Positions 26,896 to 36,542 of a stretch of 64,000 bases of DNA are shown here, piece after piece. Location of the stretch: the NCBI GenBank assembly GCA_001657315.1, contig LYSV01000012.1, positions 1 to 64,000 of the forward strand, read 5' to 3'. The DNA is from Flammeovirgaceae bacterium BBD 1991-12 (GTDB taxonomy: Bacteria > Bacteroidota > Bacteroidia > Cytophagales > Cyclobacteriaceae). Under the pieces are notes generated by a model. The model made no database searches and had not been told where the DNA came from. It saw only the letters and a program-made list of their open reading frames with translations. Numbering within the stretch: position 1 is the first letter of the stretch; each line of letters begins with the position of its first letter. A program made the position numbers and the translations under genes.

Positions 26896-26940
26896 TGCTT
26901 TCACGTAGAGCAGTCTGAGTAACGTAAAGCCTCCCCTTCA

Positions 26941-27007
26941 TGGTCTGTGTCTCCACAGACCACCATCCCGAACATTTCCCATTCATGATCTGTATCCTCA
27001 CAGACCA
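26941..27007. repeat. Paired hairpin repeat, locus A
   Basis: TGGTCTGTG-TCTC-CACAGACCA (26941-26962) and TGATCTGTATCCTCACAGACCA (26986-27007), each followed by CC(A/G)TCCCGAACA. Confidence 0.9.
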
Positions 27008-27136
27008 CCGTCCCGAACACTCTACGAAGAACCCGTTTATCTACAGCCTTACCCAAAGTAATTCCTCTCAGTAACTTATGTTACTGACTTCCGGCAGGTG
27101 CCGGCATAGCTTTGCCCTTACCAAATAAGACGTGGT

Positions 27137-28450
27137 ATGGAAAAGGTAACTTATGTTTTGGCTCTTGGCTTTTTATTTGTGACATCCGTGCTCAAGGCTC
27201 AGGAGGTAGTGTCCGTTAGCAAAGCAGAGGTACTGAAGGTGGTGGCCGGGCAAAACATATCGATAAAGATCTCTGAACAGAATTTTAAGGAAGCACAGGC
27301 AGATTATCAGCAGACCAATGCCGTCTTGATGCCCCATATCTCCCTGTCATATACCGGTATGGCCACTACCAACCCCCTGATGGCTTTTGGATCGAAGCTG
27401 AATCAGGAGATCTTGACATCTGAAGATTTTAATCCGGTGCTGCTCAATGACCCTGCACGCATCACGAATTATGCAACAGTGATAGAAGTACGTCAACCTT
27501 TGATCAATGTGGATGGCTATTATCAGCGCAAGGCCGCAGCAAACAAAATGAGGGCCATGGAGCTTCAAACTACCAGAACCCGGGATCATATGGCATTTGA
27601 AGTGGAACGATCCTATATGCAACTGCAATTGGCCTGGAAGTCGGCAGAGGTACTGCAGAAAGCTCTTGTGACTGCAGAGGCAAACAATAAGGTGGCACGT
27701 GATAAATACGGGCAGGGGTATATGCAGAAATCGGATCTCCTTGCCGTCGAGGTGAGGGTAACGGACGTGCGAAACCAGCTGAGCACTGCACAGAGCCATA
27801 TTCGTAATACCTCCGACTATTTGTCTTTTTTGATGGGCGAAGAGAGTAATGTTCTGCTAAGACCCTCTGACAGTTTATCAATATCCACATTGACTTCAGA
27901 CACAATCTTCAGCGTGCCCGAAAGCCGGGCAGATATCAGAGCGATGCAACTGGCTTCTGAAGCACACGCAGCATCCTTCCGGGCTGATAAGATGGCTTTT
28001 CTGCCAAGGTTGAATGCTTTTGGCAGCTATCAGCTCTATGATGACCAACTGTTACAGACCGATGCCAGCGGTTACATAGTTGGCGCTCAGTTAAGTTGGA
28101 ACATTCTGGAAGGAACAAAACGTATTGGACAAGTGCAAAAAAGCAAGGCTGCCGTTGAACGGTCCCGGCTCAGCTATGAGCAATATGTATCCCGGAGCAA
28201 TCTGGAGATGAACAAAGCCAGACGCATGCTGTCCGATGCACAAAACAAACTGCAACTGTCGGGGCAGGCCCTCGATCAGTCCCGCGAGTCGCTGCGTATT
28301 CGGACCAATCGATTCAGGGAAGGACTGGAAAAAACGGCTGATCTGCTGGCTGCGGAAACCCGGTACGCTCAAAAGCAATTGGAGTACTATCAGACGGTTT
28401 TTGAGCTTAATTATGCTCAGGCGTACATCGAATTTTTGATCAAGGAATAG
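27137..28450 (+). CDS. TolC-family outer membrane efflux protein
   Basis: Signal peptide, long helical TolC repeats, operon with MFP and RND. Confidence 0.92.
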   Translation: MEKVTYVLALGFLFVTSVLKAQEVVSVSKAEVLKVVAGQNISIKISEQNFKEAQADYQQTNAVLMPHISLSYTGMATTNPLMAFGSKLNQEILTSEDFNPVLLNDPARITNYATVIEVRQPLINVDGYYQRKAAANKMRAMELQTTRTRDHMAFEVERSYMQLQLAWKSAEVLQKALVTAEANNKVARDKYGQGYMQKSDLLAVEVRVTDVRNQLSTAQSHIRNTSDYLSFLMGEESNVLLRPSDSLSISTLTSDTIFSVPESRADIRAMQLASEAHAASFRADKMAFLPRLNAFGSYQLYDDQLLQTDASGYIVGAQLSWNILEGTKRIGQVQKSKAAVERSRLSYEQYVSRSNLEMNKARRMLSDAQNKLQLSGQALDQSRESLRIRTNRFREGLEKTADLLAAETRYAQKQLEYYQTVFELNYAQAYIEFLIKE

Positions 28451-28455
28451 AACAA

Positions 28456-29538
28456 GTGATGAAAAAAAATACCTTAAAAATAGTACTGGTAATAACCGCA
28501 GCTTGGCTGTTGGGCTGTGGCAGTGACCGAAAAGGACCAATAACAGATGATCAGGTGGCAGTCGCCGTGGAAACCCGTATTGTCGGGGCCAGTGATGACC
28601 GGACCATGGTCACAGCCAGCGGAAAGGTGGATGCTGTTCACAGTGCGGAGCTCAGCACCCGCATGATGGGCTTTGTGGATAGGGTCAATGTGGCAGTAGG
28701 GGATAAAGTAGAAAAGGGCGAGGTGCTGATGGTGATCAATAACACCGATCTACAGGCCAGGCTTGCCCGCGCCAGTGCCGGTGTTACAGAAGCCAAAGCT
28801 GCCTTCAGGAACGCGGAAAGTGACTACAACAGATTTAAAAATCTGCTTGCCGAAAACAGCGCTTCCCGGAAGGAAATGGACGATATGACCACCAGTTTTG
28901 AAATGGCAAAAGCCCGGTTGGAAGTTGCCCGGCAGGTAAAAAATGAAGTAAATGCCCAGTTTTCCTATACCAACATTCGTGCGCCTTTCAGTGGTGTAGT
29001 GACACGTAGGTTTATCGAGCCCGGTGACATGGCAAATCCGGGAATAACGCTTGTGGAGGTGGAGGGGCAGGGCCGCTTTGAGGTAAGTGCACGCGTTGCG
29101 GAAAGAGACATTTCCCATATTCATTCCGGCTGTGTTGTGGATGTTGCAATCAAATCCATTAACAGAAATGTGCAAGGCAAAGTGACCGAGGTAAGTACCT
29201 CTGCATCGGGTACAGGAGGCCAGTACCTTATAAAAGTAGCACTGACGGAAACCGATGATAAAATTCGGTCAGGGATGTTTGCTACGGTTGATTTTCCTGT
29301 ACAGGCAGATGCTACTTCAACGGTGCCCAGGATCCCGAAAGAAGCACTGATTTCAAGAGCCCAGCTTAAGGGTGTTTATACCGTGAGCCAGTCCGGTACG
29401 GCCATGCTTCGCTGGTTACGTCTGGGCCGGGTATATGGAGATAGTGTGGAGGTATTGTCCGGCCTTGCCTCCGGAGAGCAGTATATCCTTTCTGCAAAGG
29501 GAAAACTGTATAACGGAGCAAAAATTACCATTCAGTAA
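28456..29538 (+). CDS. RND efflux periplasmic adaptor (MFP) lipoprotein
   Basis: LLGCGSD lipobox; GFVDRVNVAVGDKVEKGEVLM; APFSGVVTRRFIEPGDMANPG. Confidence 0.93.
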   Translation: MMKKNTLKIVLVITAAWLLGCGSDRKGPITDDQVAVAVETRIVGASDDRTMVTASGKVDAVHSAELSTRMMGFVDRVNVAVGDKVEKGEVLMVINNTDLQARLARASAGVTEAKAAFRNAESDYNRFKNLLAENSASRKEMDDMTTSFEMAKARLEVARQVKNEVNAQFSYTNIRAPFSGVVTRRFIEPGDMANPGITLVEVEGQGRFEVSARVAERDISHIHSGCVVDVAIKSINRNVQGKVTEVSTSASGTGGQYLIKVALTETDDKIRSGMFATVDFPVQADATSTVPRIPKEALISRAQLKGVYTVSQSGTAMLRWLRLGRVYGDSVEVLSGLASGEQYILSAKGKLYNGAKITIQ

Positions 29539-29554
29539 TTACAGATCGTAAGCA

Positions 29555-32500
29555 ATGAAAGAAGGACTAGCAGGAAAAATAGCCAGGGGATTCATCAGTT
29601 CAAAGCTGACGGTGTTACTGATGATCGTTTTCATGGTGATTGGTGTGTACAGCTCTTTTTTGATCCCACGTGAAGAAGAGCCGCAGATCGATGTACCCAT
29701 GGCAGATATATTTGTGGGGTATCCCGGGGCCAGCCCCAAAGAGGTGGAATCACGGGTGATCAAACCACTGGAAAAACTGATCTCCAATATCCCTGGAGTG
29801 GAGTATGTGTATTCTACCTCTATGAAAGAGCAGGGGATGGTCATTGTACAGTTTTATGTGGGAGAAGACATAGAGCGCTCCTTTGTGAAGATGTACAATG
29901 AGATCAACAAGCACATGGACATTATGCCCCAGGGGGTTACCATGCCGCTGATCAAAACACGCGCTATTGATGATGTACCCGTGCTTGGGCTCACGCTGTG
30001 GAGTGAAACCTATGATGACTACCGCCTGAGACAAATTGCAGAGGAGCTCACCGGGGAGATAGAAAAAATAAACGATGTTTCCATTACCGATGAAATAGGC
30101 GGAAGAAAGCGCCAGGTACGTATCGTGGTGGACAAGGACAAGCTGGCCGCCAGCGGGCTGGATTTTTTGTCCGTATCGGAAATGATCAGGGCCAGTAATC
30201 ACCAGCTGAGTGCAGGAAGCTTCAATAAAAACGACCATGAGTTCCTTGTTCATACCGGGAGATTCCTGGAAACCGTGACCGATGTTGAAAACCTGATCGT
30301 AGGTGTGCAACAAGACCAGCCCGTCTATCTCAGGCAGATCGCCACGATCATAGACGGACCTGAATTGCCAAAGAACTATGTAGCCCTCGGGTTTGGGCAG
30401 GCTAGTGAAAAGGCGGCCCTTTACCGTTCAGAATATCCGGCCGTCACCATCTCCGTGGCGAAAAGAAAGGGTGCTGATGCCATGCAGATCGCCGATGTGA
30501 TCCTTGGTAAGATCGAAAGGCTGAAGACCAGTCTTATCCCTGATGATGTTCACATTGAAGTATCAAGAAATTATGGAGAAACGGCATCACAAAAGGTGTC
30601 TGAACTGCTGATGCATCTCATCGGAGCTATTGTGGCGGTTACATTTGTGGTTATGCTGGCCATGGGCTGGAGAGGAGGACTGGTGGTCTTCTTGTCGGTG
30701 CCCATCACTTTTGCTCTTACCCTGCTCAGCTATTACATGCTGGATTATACCCTGAACCGCATTACCCTGTTCGCTTTGGTTTTCGTGACGGGAATCGTGG
30801 TAGACGATTCAATTATTATCGCGGAAAATATGCACCGGCATTTTAAAATGAAGCGACTGCCTTTCCAGGATGCGGCACTATATGCCATTAATGAGGTGGG
30901 CAACCCTACCATACTGGCCACATTCACCGTCATTGCCTCTGTACTGCCTATGGCATTTGTATCCGGATTAATGGGACCGTACATGTCTCCCATGCCCATA
31001 GGCGCTTCCATTGCTATGCTTTTATCGCTGTTTGTGGCGCTTACCATCACACCTTTTCTGGGGTATTTGTTCCTGCGTGAAAAGGACAAGAGGAAAAAGG
31101 AGAAAGAAGGGAAAAAGCTGGAAGATACGCGTATATACCGCTGGTATGACAAACTTGAGCGACCCCTGATTGAAAATACGACCAAACGATGGGTGTTCCT
31201 CGGTGGAACGGTGGTGTTGCTGCTGGGCTCGCTGGTGATGTTCTTTACCAGGTCCGTAGCTGTGAAGATGCTCCCCTTTGATAACAAAAATGAGTTTCAG
31301 GTGGTGATCGATATGCCAGAAGGGACCACTCTCGAACGCACCGCCGTGGTGGCACAGGAGATCTCGCAATATTTGTCTACAAGACCGGAAGTAGTCCATT
31401 ATCAGAGCTATGTAGGCACTTCTGCTCCAATCACCTTTAACGGACTGGTGCGCCACTATGACCTGCGGGGGGGTAGTAATATGGCGGATATCCAGGTAAA
31501 TCTGGCTAACAAACACGACCGAAGTGAGCAAAGTCATGATATTGCCAAACTACTGCGGCCCGATATCCAGGAGATAGCTCGTAAGTATGGCGCCAATGTG
31601 AAACTTGTGGAGGTGCCGCCGGGACCCCCTGTATTGTCCACCATAGTGGCTGAGATCTACGGTCCGGACTATGAACAGCAAATACAGGTGGCAGACCAGG
31701 TAAAAACGCTCCTGAGCAATACACAGGATGTGGTAGACATCGACTGGATGGTAGAGGATGATCAGACGGAATACGAGTTCATTGTGGATAAGGAAAAGGC
31801 CATGTTGTACAGCGTGGCTCCACAGCAGATCGTGCATACCATGCACATGGCCCTTTCTGAAAATGCCATTACCACGCTTTATGATGAAGCTGCTGCTCAT
31901 CAGGTAGGCTTGTTCCTCACCCTTGATGAAAAGGAAAAATCTGCCTTAAACGACATCGCTCAGCTAAGGGTAAGGTCAAAAACAGGATCCACGGTGCCCG
32001 TAGGCGACCTGGTAGATATCAGAGAGAGTACCCGAGCCAAAAATATTTACCGGAAAAATCAAAAGCGGGTGGTCTATGTCATGTCGGACATGGCCGGCGA
32101 CCTTGAAAGCCCGGTGTACGCGATCCTGGGTATGACGGATAAGCTGAAAGGGATCGATCTGCCAAAAGGCTACAGGATTGATGAGTTGTATATCAAACAA
32201 CCGGCGCTGGAGGAGGATTATACCGTGAAATGGGATGGCGAATGGCAGATCACCCTTGAGGTTTTCCGGGACCTGGGGATCGCCTTTCTTGGGGTAATAG
32301 TTATCATTTACATGCTCATAGTGGGCTGGTTTCAGAATTTCAAGGCGCCGGTGGTCATGATGGTGGCTATACCACTGTCCATGGTAGGGATTGTGCTGGG
32401 GCATTGGCTGCTGGGCGCCTTTTTTACCGCTACCTCTTTCATAGGCATGATCGCTCTGGCGGGGATCATGGTGAGAAATTCCGTATTGCTTATCGACTTT

Positions 32501-32746
32501 GTCAACCTGAGAGTATCAGAAGGTGCGGCCCTGAAACAAGCCGTGATCGAAGCCGGAGCGGTACGCACCACCCCCATCCTGCTCACGGCGGGGACGGTGG
32601 TGATCGGGGCATTTGTCATCCTGTTCGATCCCATTTTTCAGGGGCTTGCTATTTCGCTGATGGGCGGGACCATCGCTTCGACGGTATTGACTCTGCTGGT
32701 AGTACCCCTGGTGTATTATTTAATAGAACGTAAAAATCACAGGTAG
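29555..32746 (+). CDS. RND efflux permease (AcrB/HAE1-like)
   Basis: 1063 aa, multiple TMs, GIVVDDSIIIAENMHRH, GIMVRNSVLLIDF. Confidence 0.95.
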   Translation: MKEGLAGKIARGFISSKLTVLLMIVFMVIGVYSSFLIPREEEPQIDVPMADIFVGYPGASPKEVESRVIKPLEKLISNIPGVEYVYSTSMKEQGMVIVQFYVGEDIERSFVKMYNEINKHMDIMPQGVTMPLIKTRAIDDVPVLGLTLWSETYDDYRLRQIAEELTGEIEKINDVSITDEIGGRKRQVRIVVDKDKLAASGLDFLSVSEMIRASNHQLSAGSFNKNDHEFLVHTGRFLETVTDVENLIVGVQQDQPVYLRQIATIIDGPELPKNYVALGFGQASEKAALYRSEYPAVTISVAKRKGADAMQIADVILGKIERLKTSLIPDDVHIEVSRNYGETASQKVSELLMHLIGAIVAVTFVVMLAMGWRGGLVVFLSVPITFALTLLSYYMLDYTLNRITLFALVFVTGIVVDDSIIIAENMHRHFKMKRLPFQDAALYAINEVGNPTILATFTVIASVLPMAFVSGLMGPYMSPMPIGASIAMLLSLFVALTITPFLGYLFLREKDKRKKEKEGKKLEDTRIYRWYDKLERPLIENTTKRWVFLGGTVVLLLGSLVMFFTRSVAVKMLPFDNKNEFQVVIDMPEGTTLERTAVVAQEISQYLSTRPEVVHYQSYVGTSAPITFNGLVRHYDLRGGSNMADIQVNLANKHDRSEQSHDIAKLLRPDIQEIARKYGANVKLVEVPPGPPVLSTIVAEIYGPDYEQQIQVADQVKTLLSNTQDVVDIDWMVEDDQTEYEFIVDKEKAMLYSVAPQQIVHTMHMALSENAITTLYDEAAAHQVGLFLTLDEKEKSALNDIAQLRVRSKTGSTVPVGDLVDIRESTRAKNIYRKNQKRVVYVMSDMAGDLESPVYAILGMTDKLKGIDLPKGYRIDELYIKQPALEEDYTVKWDGEWQITLEVFRDLGIAFLGVIVIIYMLIVGWFQNFKAPVVMMVAIPLSMVGIVLGHWLLGAFFTATSFIGMIALAGIMVRNSVLLIDFVNLRVSEGAALKQAVIEAGAVRTTPILLTAGTVVIGAFVILFDPIFQGLAISLMGGTIASTVLTLLVVPLVYYLIERKNHR

Positions 32747-32747
32747 T

Positions 32748-33053
32748 ATGAAGCTACTCATAGTAACCGCTGCAGCACAATTTCAGCATGAGTTGTCGGG
32801 CCTGCTCAGGAAAGCCAACATTGAAAACTTCAGTGGCTCAGGGATAGATGGTTATAAAAACTCATCCTCGCTACTCAGAACATCCAGTTGGTTTCCCGGA
32901 GAGAGGGGAGGGGTGGAATCACACCTTTTTTTCGCGTTTACCACTGAAGAAAAGATCGATACGCTCGTGCAGCTTGTGAAGACTTTCAATGAAAACATGG
33001 AAACCAACAATCCCATTAAAATGGTGGTGGTACCCATCGAGAAATATGTTTAA
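32748..33053 (+). CDS. Small PII-like-fold protein of RND operon
   Basis: 101-aa ORF 1 nt after RND gene. Confidence 0.6.
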   Translation: MKLLIVTAAAQFQHELSGLLRKANIENFSGSGIDGYKNSSSLLRTSSWFPGERGGVESHLFFAFTTEEKIDTLVQLVKTFNENMETNNPIKMVVVPIEKYV

Positions 33054-33073
33054 CCTAAACCTAAGTAACATTA

Positions 33074-33258
33074 TGAAAAACAGAATAGTACGCGCCGTGG
33101 CAGGCACTTTTGTACTCGTCAGCCTTGTATTAGCCATTACCGTTAACATCAACTGGCTATGGTTCACTGCCTTTGTAGGTGCTAATCTGTTGCAGTCTTC
33201 CATTACCAAATGGTGTCTGATGGATACAATTCTGGACAGGTTGAGTGTGAAGGACTGA
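33074..33258 (+). CDS. DUF2892/YgaP-like inner-membrane protein
   Basis: MKNRIVRAVAGTFVLVSLVLAITVNINWLWFTAFVGANLLQSSITKWC. Confidence 0.8.
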
Positions 33259-33341
33259 AATAGAGAACAGGACTGTTGGAGGATCTGACCTCCGTCATCA
33301 ATAATTATTAAAGGAATCCGGGACAATGGACCGGATAGTAC

Positions 33342-33396
33342 GCTTTGCTCCGCAGCTCTTATGGTTTTGGTGTGAAGGAGCAAAGCTACTTTTTTT
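33342..33396 (+). terminator. Intrinsic terminator of efflux operon
   Basis: GCTTTGCTCC (33342-33351) / GGAGCAAAGC (33377-33386) then TACTTTTTTTG. Confidence 0.75.
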
Positions 33397-33448
33397 GTAT
33401 ACTTCTGTGCAACCAAAAAGCCTGAGCGTATTATAAGGATAAAAACAC

Positions 33449-34006
33449 TTGAGTGAAGAACAGTTAATCCTTAGGATCAAGGAAGATCCCAAACACTTTG
33501 GAATAGTATATGATCAATATTATGCCGCGATCTTCAATTATGTCTACAAGAGAACGGGTAATTTTGATGTTTCCAGAGATATCACTTCCGAGACTTTTCT
33601 CAAGGCTTTTCTGAATATCGGTAAATTCAGCTGGAGAGGGATCTCCCTGCTCCACTGGTTGTACAGGATATCCACCAACGAGATCAATCTTCACTATCGC
33701 TCAGGGAAATACCGCCCGGTGTTACTGAGTGAAATGGATCAGGAAGACCTTTACAGTTCATTCGATCAATCCCCTGATCTGCTCGATGAAAAAACACGGG
33801 CCGAAAGGGAGTTTGAAAAGTATGAACAGTTTGTCAAAGTTCAACAGGCATTGGCCCGGATCCCGCTGAAATATCAGACAGTGATCAGTCTTAAATATTT
33901 TGAAAAGCTCAAGATCAGGGAGATTGGCGAAGTGCTGAAAAAGCCGGAGGGCACCATAAAATCCCTCCTTTCAAGAGGGATCAGCTTGCTGAAACGCGAA
34001 CTTTAG
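33449..34006 (+). CDS. ECF-type RNA polymerase sigma factor
   Basis: YVYKRTGNFDVSRDITSETFLKAFLNIGKFSW..., region 4 LKIREIGEVLKKPEGTIKSLLSRG; TTG start. Confidence 0.9.
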   Translation: MSEEQLILRIKEDPKHFGIVYDQYYAAIFNYVYKRTGNFDVSRDITSETFLKAFLNIGKFSWRGISLLHWLYRISTNEINLHYRSGKYRPVLLSEMDQEDLYSSFDQSPDLLDEKTRAEREFEKYEQFVKVQQALARIPLKYQTVISLKYFEKLKIREIGEVLKKPEGTIKSLLSRGISLLKREL

Positions 34007-34021
34007 TGCAACCTTTTCATC

Positions 34022-34522
34022 ATGAGGTATTATATGGGTATGAAGGACAATATGGAAGAAATTATGGAAGAACTGGAACAGCCCTCTTTTGATGTAGGCC
34101 GGCATCAGCAGGAGTTCAGGCTGACTTTACTAAACACCAGAAGATCGGCCACTATTGGTGCAATTCTGCTCATTCTGCCCTTGTTGTTTTTCAGCGGCGT
34201 GACCTTTAAGCATTATCTCGGTATGGACTTTGGTATCCTCACCTCGGTTTATAGCTGGGTCGGAGAGTTGGATCAAAAGTATGGAGACAGTTCCGTGATC
34301 AACTGGATCATAAGATCCCTACTGCTACTCGGACCACCAGTGGCTATTGGGATCAATCTGCTGGCTATACTGCATGTACACTATGAAAAGCCGCGGCGTG
34401 AAATTGTTATGTCATTGAAAGTGAAATGGTTGAACCTCGGGATCATAATCATTTGTACATTCATTTTCCTTACATTCTTTTTCTATTTGATCCTGGAAAA
34501 TGCAGGTGGAAAAATTCACTGA
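34022..34522 (+). CDS. Membrane protein downstream of sigma factor (candidate anti-sigma/regulatory)
   Basis: 166 aa with TMs, 15 nt downstream of sigma gene. Confidence 0.6.
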   Translation: MRYYMGMKDNMEEIMEELEQPSFDVGRHQQEFRLTLLNTRRSATIGAILLILPLLFFSGVTFKHYLGMDFGILTSVYSWVGELDQKYGDSSVINWIIRSLLLLGPPVAIGINLLAILHVHYEKPRREIVMSLKVKWLNLGIIIICTFIFLTFFFYLILENAGGKIH

Positions 34523-34670
34523 TCATGTTTTTCATTTTCATAAGTAGGGGGTAGGCCATGTATTTATCGTCATCCTACTACCGATCGGTTAGGCGGCAGA
34601 CGCTTTTAGGAGTAGCTGTTGCAAACCTGCTAGCCGGAATTCAACGAAAAAATCCCTTGGGAGAACCATT

Positions 34671-35507
34671 ATGAGACCAGTACTTCTTACTTTTCTGTTT
34701 TTGATGTCCTCTGCGCTATGGGTATATGCACAGCATGACCCACGCCTGAACCCTGATGTCAACAAAAAACGACCAATTCCTGCCTCCGATGAGGTATTCA
34801 TGGAAAATATGACGTGGATGGAGGTCAGGGATGCCCTGCGAAATGGAAAAACCACAGCGATCATAGCTACCGGGGGGCTGGAAATGAATGGCCCTTATCT
34901 GGTGACCGGAAAGCATAACATCATATGTGAGGTCCTGAGCGAACGGATAGCCCGGTCAATGGGAGATGCCCTGGTGGCAACTGTAGTACCTTTTGTGCCT
35001 GAAGGTGATCTTGTAAAAGTAGATGGGCACCTGAGATATCCCGGTACCATTGGTGTATCCTCCGGAACTTTTCAGGCTTTGCTTACAGATATTGCCACAA
35101 GTCTGAAGTTAACGGGGTTTAAAAATATTATCCTGATCGGAGATAGCGGAGGTAATGCCAACGACATGGAGGCCGTAGCGAACAAACTCTCTGAAAAGTG
35201 GGGTAAAGAGACAGGTATCTATCACGTACCGGAGTTTTATGAAAATAAGGGGCTCAAAGAGTGGCTTAAAATGAAAGGTATTGAAGAAGTATCAGAAGGT
35301 ATTCATGATTCCTTCCGCTACACAGCCATGATGATGCTCGCCGACCCGGAATATGTAAGAGCTAAAGCCCGGATGGGAGAAGGACTCTTTTCCATTAATG
35401 GCGTGGAACTTACTCCACTTGAAAAAACCATCGAACTGGCTGGTGAGCTGGCCGATTTTCAGGTGGCTAATACGGTGAAAGCCATCAGGGTAAGGATGGG
35501 GAAGTAG
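34671..35507 (+). CDS. Creatininase-family protein, secreted
   Basis: NMTWMEVRDALRNGKTTAIIATGGLEMNGPYL...; signal peptide. Confidence 0.85.
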   Translation: MRPVLLTFLFLMSSALWVYAQHDPRLNPDVNKKRPIPASDEVFMENMTWMEVRDALRNGKTTAIIATGGLEMNGPYLVTGKHNIICEVLSERIARSMGDALVATVVPFVPEGDLVKVDGHLRYPGTIGVSSGTFQALLTDIATSLKLTGFKNIILIGDSGGNANDMEAVANKLSEKWGKETGIYHVPEFYENKGLKEWLKMKGIEEVSEGIHDSFRYTAMMMLADPEYVRAKARMGEGLFSINGVELTPLEKTIELAGELADFQVANTVKAIRVRMGK

Positions 35508-35553
35508 AGTACTGGGTAAGGGGGCATTAAAACCTTTTGCCTTTTCCAAAATT

Positions 35554-35763
35554 TTACCCATCATCCACCAGCCAAAACAAGTCGTCTACTTTTACATTAA
35601 AATACCGGGCCAGTTTCAGGGCCAGCACTACGGACGGGACGAATTTATTGTTCTCAATAGAATAAATGGTCTGCCTCGTCACCTGCATCTCTCTGGCCAG
35701 ATCAGACTGTGAAATTCTGAGCCTGGCCCGTTCTACACGAATGTTGTTATCTATTAGCTTCAT
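35554..35763 (-). CDS. XRE-family HTH regulator (short, 69 aa)
   Basis: IRVERARLRISQSDLAREMQVTRQTIYSIENNKFVPSVVLALKLARYFNVKVDDLF. Confidence 0.92.
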   Translation of the reverse strand: MKLIDNNIRVERARLRISQSDLAREMQVTRQTIYSIENNKFVPSVVLALKLARYFNVKVDDLFWLVDDG

Positions 35764-35766
35764 CTG

Positions 35767-36231
35767 TCAGGCCCATAGCCACCTGTAGAAAAACACTAGG
35801 GAGATACAGAGCAGGATCATGAACATTTGATATTTTCCCTTATTGGTCAGGATCCAGTCACTACCGTAGTAGTAAAGATAGAGATACTGAATAACATAGG
35901 CGCTTAAGACCGTGCTCAGGTACGGAAGGTAGCTGATGTAGTTTTGATCCACTTCATGGATCAGAATAAAGCCTACCAGTAAGCCGGAAAGCATACTGTG
36001 CGAATAGTACCTGATCTGAAGTACCCTCTCATCTTCTATATCGGACCGGCTGCCAATAACTACGATCATGGCAATGACAAACAAAACGTTGACCATGTGG
36101 ATTTTATCCGTGATCATAATCAAAGGAAAAAACTTCATCAAAAGAGAGTAGAACAGCAAAACGAGGGCTGCAATGTAACCGATGTATTTAAACTGTTTAG
36201 GCAATAATGATTCAAATCTCAACAACTCCAT
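35767..36231 (-). CDS. Four-TM-like membrane protein paired with XRE regulator
   Basis: 154-aa hydrophobic ORF, 3 nt upstream of the HTH gene. Confidence 0.7.
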   Translation of the reverse strand: MELLRFESLLPKQFKYIGYIAALVLLFYSLLMKFFPLIMITDKIHMVNVLFVIAMIVVIGSRSDIEDERVLQIRYYSHSMLSGLLVGFILIHEVDQNYISYLPYLSTVLSAYVIQYLYLYYYGSDWILTNKGKYQMFMILLCISLVFFYRWLWA

Positions 36232-36400
36232 GCTAATTTATTTTGTCTTTATGTAAAGTATTTTTTACAATTAGACGATTATTTTTTACAAAGGTTTCTT
36301 TTTTGCAGAATCTTTTTTCCCGGGCGGAGAGGACTGAACCTTGACTTTACTTGTTTGAACGAATGGCACGCCTTGCCTATCAGTAGTTGCTTTCCTTTCC

Positions 36401-36470
36401 ATAGCCTGTGTCCCAACAGAAAAAAACTCTTTTTCCTTCTCCTCCCATAGTCTGTGTCCTCACAGACCAT
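36401..36470. repeat. Paired hairpin repeat, locus B
   Basis: Degenerate ATAGCCTGTGTCCCAACAGA (36401-36420) and CATAGTCTGTGTCCTCACAGACCAT (36446-36470). Confidence 0.85.
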
Positions 36471-36542
36471 AAAACCGACATTCCATTTAAGCCTGCCAAT
36501 CTTCCATAAGCGGCCCGGCTTTCCATTGATAATTTCTTTTAT

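Noticed and set aside
26941-27007. Possible mini-CRISPR (two palindromic repeats with a short gap)
   Set aside because: Only two copies per locus, the flanks are themselves repeated, and one locus has inverted orientation; fits a dispersed hairpin repeat.
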